Assembly (NCBI GenBank): GCA_021793395.1
Contig: JAJYSU010000022.1
Coordinates: 1-34,538 of the forward strand
Source: Actinomycetes bacterium
GTDB lineage: Bacteria; Actinomycetota; Acidimicrobiia; Acidimicrobiales; RAAP-2
Reading direction: 5' to 3'
DNA length: 34,538 nucleotides
The notes beneath the pieces are model-generated. The model ran no database searches, was not told where the DNA came from, and saw nothing but the letters and a program-made list of their open reading frames with translations. A program made the position numbers and the translations under genes. Positions 32,790-34,538 of the stretch are shown here, piece by piece (positions within the stretch are counted from its first letter, which is position 1; every line of letters starts with the position of its first letter).

Positions 32790-33650
32790 TCAAGAGGCCG
32801 ACGTCGCAGTAACTCCGCGAGGCTGGGGCACAGATCGACTCTGTACGCTGGCAGGCCTCGGCGGGGGCGCGTGGGGTGGTTCTCGTGTACGCAGGCGCCC
32901 TCTCCGCACCTGCGACATTTGAGCGTCGATCTGTTCAGTCTCCTGCGGCCGTGGCATAGCAGGGCATTCACGGCGTGGCTTCACGTTGCCGCGCTGCCTC
33001 CCCCCTCCGGCGCTGGCGACGAGGGCGACGAACCCCGCACCGGGCACAATCCCCTCCTGAACGGCTTCGTCGATCGGAGCGTCGGTTGGGGCCTGGATGA
33101 GGGTGGAGCGGCTGGCCACGGGTTCGAAGCCAGCATGTCCGAGCAGTCGGAGATGGTCGGAAAGGGTGAGGAAGTGTGCGCTTTGGTAGAAGGGGTGGCC
33201 GGCGCGTCCCTTCTCCTCGTACCAGCGACCCCAGGCGCTGTCGCCGGGCACGAGGCCGACAACGAGGGTTCCGCCGGGTCCGAGCACCCGGCGGACCTCG
33301 CCGAGGAGCCCTTCCGGATCCTCCGCGAAACACAGGGTGACGACAAGGCCCACCGCGCCGAAGGCGTTGTCGGAAAAGGGCAGCCGCTCCCCGGCGCCCT
33401 GGACGACGCGCACGCCCCGCTTCGCAGCCAGGCGCAGCGCTGCTCGGCCGGGGTCGAGACCGACGTCTACGCCCAGCGCCGCGGCGAACCGTCCCGATCC
33501 GACGCCCACCTCGAGACGGGGTGCCCCGGTCCCGGAGAGGAGCGGGCGGAGACAACCGAGCTCGAGGTCGTAGAGCACGCGCCCCGACGCCGTGTCGTAC
33601 CAGGCGTCGTAGCGGGCGGCGAGCTCCTCGAAGGCAGACGTCACCGCCAC
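32790..33650 (-). CDS. class I SAM-dependent methyltransferase
   Basis: A 286-residue methyltransferase of the ubiE/methyltransferase-11 type. Motif I is RLEVGVGSGRFAAALG (45-60), GLDP (64-67) is the acidic ribose-binding position region, and QGAGERLPFSDNAFGAVGLVVTLCF (84-108) and EVRRVLGPGGTLVVGLVPG (118-136) are the following motifs. The catalytic domain ends near residue 215. The last 70 residues are Arg/Pro/Gln-rich, without structure, and differ in base composition, so the original stop may have been lost. The GTG start at 33650 (or 33644) lies 5 bp after the Cys-rich gene. The padR-peptide-methyltransferase operon suggests a metal, metalloid or toxic small-molecule substrate, which is inference. 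Confidence 0.8.
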   Translation of the reverse strand: MAVTSAFEELAARYDAWYDTASGRVLYDLELGCLRPLLSGTGAPRLEVGVGSGRFAAALGVDVGLDPGRAALRLAAKRGVRVVQGAGERLPFSDNAFGAVGLVVTLCFAEDPEGLLGEVRRVLGPGGTLVVGLVPGDSAWGRWYEEKGRAGHPFYQSAHFLTLSDHLRLLGHAGFEPVASRSTLIQAPTDAPIDEAVQEGIVPGAGFVALVASAGGGRQRGNVKPRRECPAMPRPQETEQIDAQMSQVRRGRLRTREPPHAPPPRPASVQSRSVPQPRGVTATSAS

Positions 33651-33655
33651 GCTGC

Positions 33656-33883
33656 TCAGGACCGGTCGGCTCCCAGGTCTCGGAGCTTGCCGGTGACCTC
33701 CGCCAGCTCTTCTTCGAGGTTGCGCTGGCGCTCCTCGAGGATGCTCCGCTGGCTCGGTGCTTCGTCGTCACGGTCCCAGCGGGGGCCACCTCCGTGGCCG
33801 CCGCAGCAGTCCGATCCTCCGCAGCAGCCGTGCCCTCGGCCCCTCGGGCCTCGCGCCACGTCGTCTCGTTCCATCGTTCTCAT
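33656..33883 (-). CDS. 75-residue Cys/Gly-rich small protein with a coiled coil (DUF5320-like)
   Basis: A small hydrophilic protein. A Gly-rich segment carries two Cys pairs and nearby His (GHGCCGGSDCCGGHGGG, Cys20, 21, 26, 27, His19, His30), which looks like a metal-binding site. Residues about 46-70 (ILEERQRNLEEELAEVTGKL) form a coiled coil. This Gly/Cys-plus-coil layout resembles DUF5320 proteins, whose function is unknown. The ATG at 33883 overlaps the padR stop (ATGA), and AAGGGA lies about 7 nt upstream, so it is both coupled and independently initiated. It sits between a PadR regulator and a methyltransferase in a tight operon. Confidence 0.72.
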   Translation of the reverse strand: MRTMERDDVARGPRGRGHGCCGGSDCCGGHGGGPRWDRDDEAPSQRSILEERQRNLEEELAEVTGKLRDLGADRS

Positions 33884-34305
33884 GGTCGTTCCCTTCCGTT
33901 GTCCGTGTTGTCGATCTTCTCGGCGATGGCCTCGTAGCGCTCCAGCAATGCTGTGATCCGCACCTGGCCCGACCGGAGCGACGCCGCCCAGGCTCCGAGC
34001 AACGCGGCGCCCTCGCCGGTCAGCTCGTAGATGCGCTTGAGCGGCCCAGGGGCCTCCTCGCTCCACGAGGAGGTGACGAGGCCTTCCCCCTCGAGGGAGC
34101 GCAGCAACCGGTAGAGGTTGCCGAAGTCGACCCTGCCCTCGTCGAGGAGCCCCTCGAGCGCTTCGGCGAGCTCATAGCCATGGCTCGGCCCCTCCGCCAG
34201 CAACAACAGCACGGCGGGCTCGGCGAAACGTTCCACCCGGGCTCGGACCTCAAAGCTGCCCGGGCTGACCCGGCAGCGACACCGTGGTTGGCGCTCGGTC
34301 TTCAT
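33880..34305 (-). CDS. PadR-family transcriptional regulator
   Basis: A 141-residue winged-helix repressor-type protein. The PadR core is visible: AEPAVLLLLAEGPSHGYELAEALEGL (28-53), VDFGNLYRLLRSLEGEGLVTSSW (59-81) and GPLKRIYELTGEGAALLGAW (87-106), followed by a dimerisation helix. The N-terminus carries two cysteines (Cys9, Cys11), not typical of the family and possibly a metal or redox sensor. The ATG at 34305 follows TATACT by 8 nt, indicating a leaderless start. The frame continues upstream without homology. It overlaps the next gene by four bases and probably represses its own operon through the dyads at 34320-34354. Confidence 0.83.
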   Translation of the reverse strand: MKTERQPRCRCRVSPGSFEVRARVERFAEPAVLLLLAEGPSHGYELAEALEGLLDEGRVDFGNLYRLLRSLEGEGLVTSSWSEEAPGPLKRIYELTGEGAALLGAWAASLRSGQVRITALLERYEAIAEKIDNTDNGRERP

Positions 34306-34313
34306 CGTCGTCG

Positions 34314-34354
34314 AGTATAGGTGAAAGACATAGGTGTCGTACACTTCCTTCACC
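34314..34354. promoter_or_regulatory. padR promoter with adjacent dyads
   Basis: On the minus strand TATACT (34319-34314) lies 8 nt before the padR ATG. Adjacent to it, GGTGAA (34320-34325) and TTCACC (34349-34354) form an inverted repeat, and inside them GTGT-CGT-ACAC (34334-34344) is a second dyad. The sites cover the promoter and face the divergent arsR-type gene, so they are a likely PadR or ArsR operator. Confidence 0.5.
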
Positions 34355-34405
34355 CGATGCTCCCGCAGCTTGCCTCCTGCAGCCGTATCTGTTATCCATA
34401 GAGTT

Positions 34406-34538
34406 ATGGAGTATAGGACCACTGGGCAGGGACGGGCTGAGCTCTACGCGCAGCTGGCACGGATCGGCAAGGTGGTGATGCACCCCAAGCGCATCGAGCT
34501 GCTCGACCTGCTCTGTCAGGGTGAACGCAGCGTCGAGG
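34406..34538 (+). CDS. ArsR-family regulator, 5' part only
   Basis: The ATG at 34406 opens a frame that continues to the window edge (44 codons seen). The residues LYAQLARIGKVVMHPKRIELLDLLCQGERSVE are the start of an ArsR/SmtB winged-helix domain, most like the ArsR proteins that carry a C-terminal rhodanese domain, though that part lies outside the window. A short palindrome CCATA-GAGT-TATGG (34396-34409) spans the start codon. It diverges from padR across 100 bp. Metal-binding residues cannot be judged from this fragment. Confidence 0.75.
   Translation, partial: MEYRTTGQGRAELYAQLARIGKVVMHPKRIELLDLLCQGERSVE

Noticed and set aside
32871..33956. 361-codon plus-strand frame opposite the methyltransferase and Cys-rich genes
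   Set aside because: No recognisable domain; the minus strand has methyltransferase motifs and a consistent ATGA-linked operon.

Overview
The window looks like the chromosome of a high-GC actinobacterium. The evidence is: strong G/C bias at third codon positions with frequent GTG starts, a group III (PKTxDND-type) phosphofructokinase, a Ddn-type (F420-family) nitroreductase, a DUF459-type SGNH hydrolase, a KdpF peptide, and several genes whose start codon sits 6-8 nt behind a TAnnnT hexamer, as in leaderless actinobacterial transcripts. An acidimicrobial lineage is a guess from overall flavour only. No rRNA, tRNA or CRISPR array was seen.

Layout. Positions 1-5.3 kb hold housekeeping genes: an orphan PstB-type ATPase diverging from phosphofructokinase, thymidine kinase diverging from TrmO, and a pip/PfkB-kinase pair with overlapping ends. 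Positions 5.3-11.2 kb are envelope and redox genes: a b561-like membrane protein, an UPF0173 metallo-hydrolase, a radical SAM SPASM/SEC-C enzyme translationally coupled to an unknown membrane protein, and a membrane acyltransferase convergent with an anchored SGNH hydrolase. Positions 11.4-14.3 kb hold a cysteine-less isochorismatase-fold protein and a KdpE/KdpD-like two-component pair. Then come about 1.2 kb with no convincing gene and a 5.6 kb gene for a secreted Ig-like/pentapeptide-repeat protein. An AT-richer upstream region and a decayed IS110-type transposase follow.

Positions 22.3-29.4 kb form the potassium operon: an extra 27-residue membrane peptide, kdpF, kdpA, kdpB, kdpC and a KdpD-like protein. 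A divergent merR/merA pair with a textbook MerR-type promoter follows (29.4-31.3 kb), then sparse DNA, a Ddn-like oxidoreductase, and a padR / Cys-rich peptide / methyltransferase operon. That operon diverges from an ArsR-type regulator cut by the window edge.

The most interesting point is the potassium sensor. The KdpD-like protein next to kdpFABC has an intact N-terminal KdpD domain, a Usp domain and membrane helices, but its histidine-kinase part has lost the phospho-acceptor His, the N-box Asn and the G boxes. About 12 kb away, the kinase adjacent to kdpE has all catalytic boxes but lacks the KdpD and Usp domains. The sequence suggests KdpD has split into a sensor/pseudokinase and a catalytic kinase that may work together. 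This is an inference from motifs and has not been tested.
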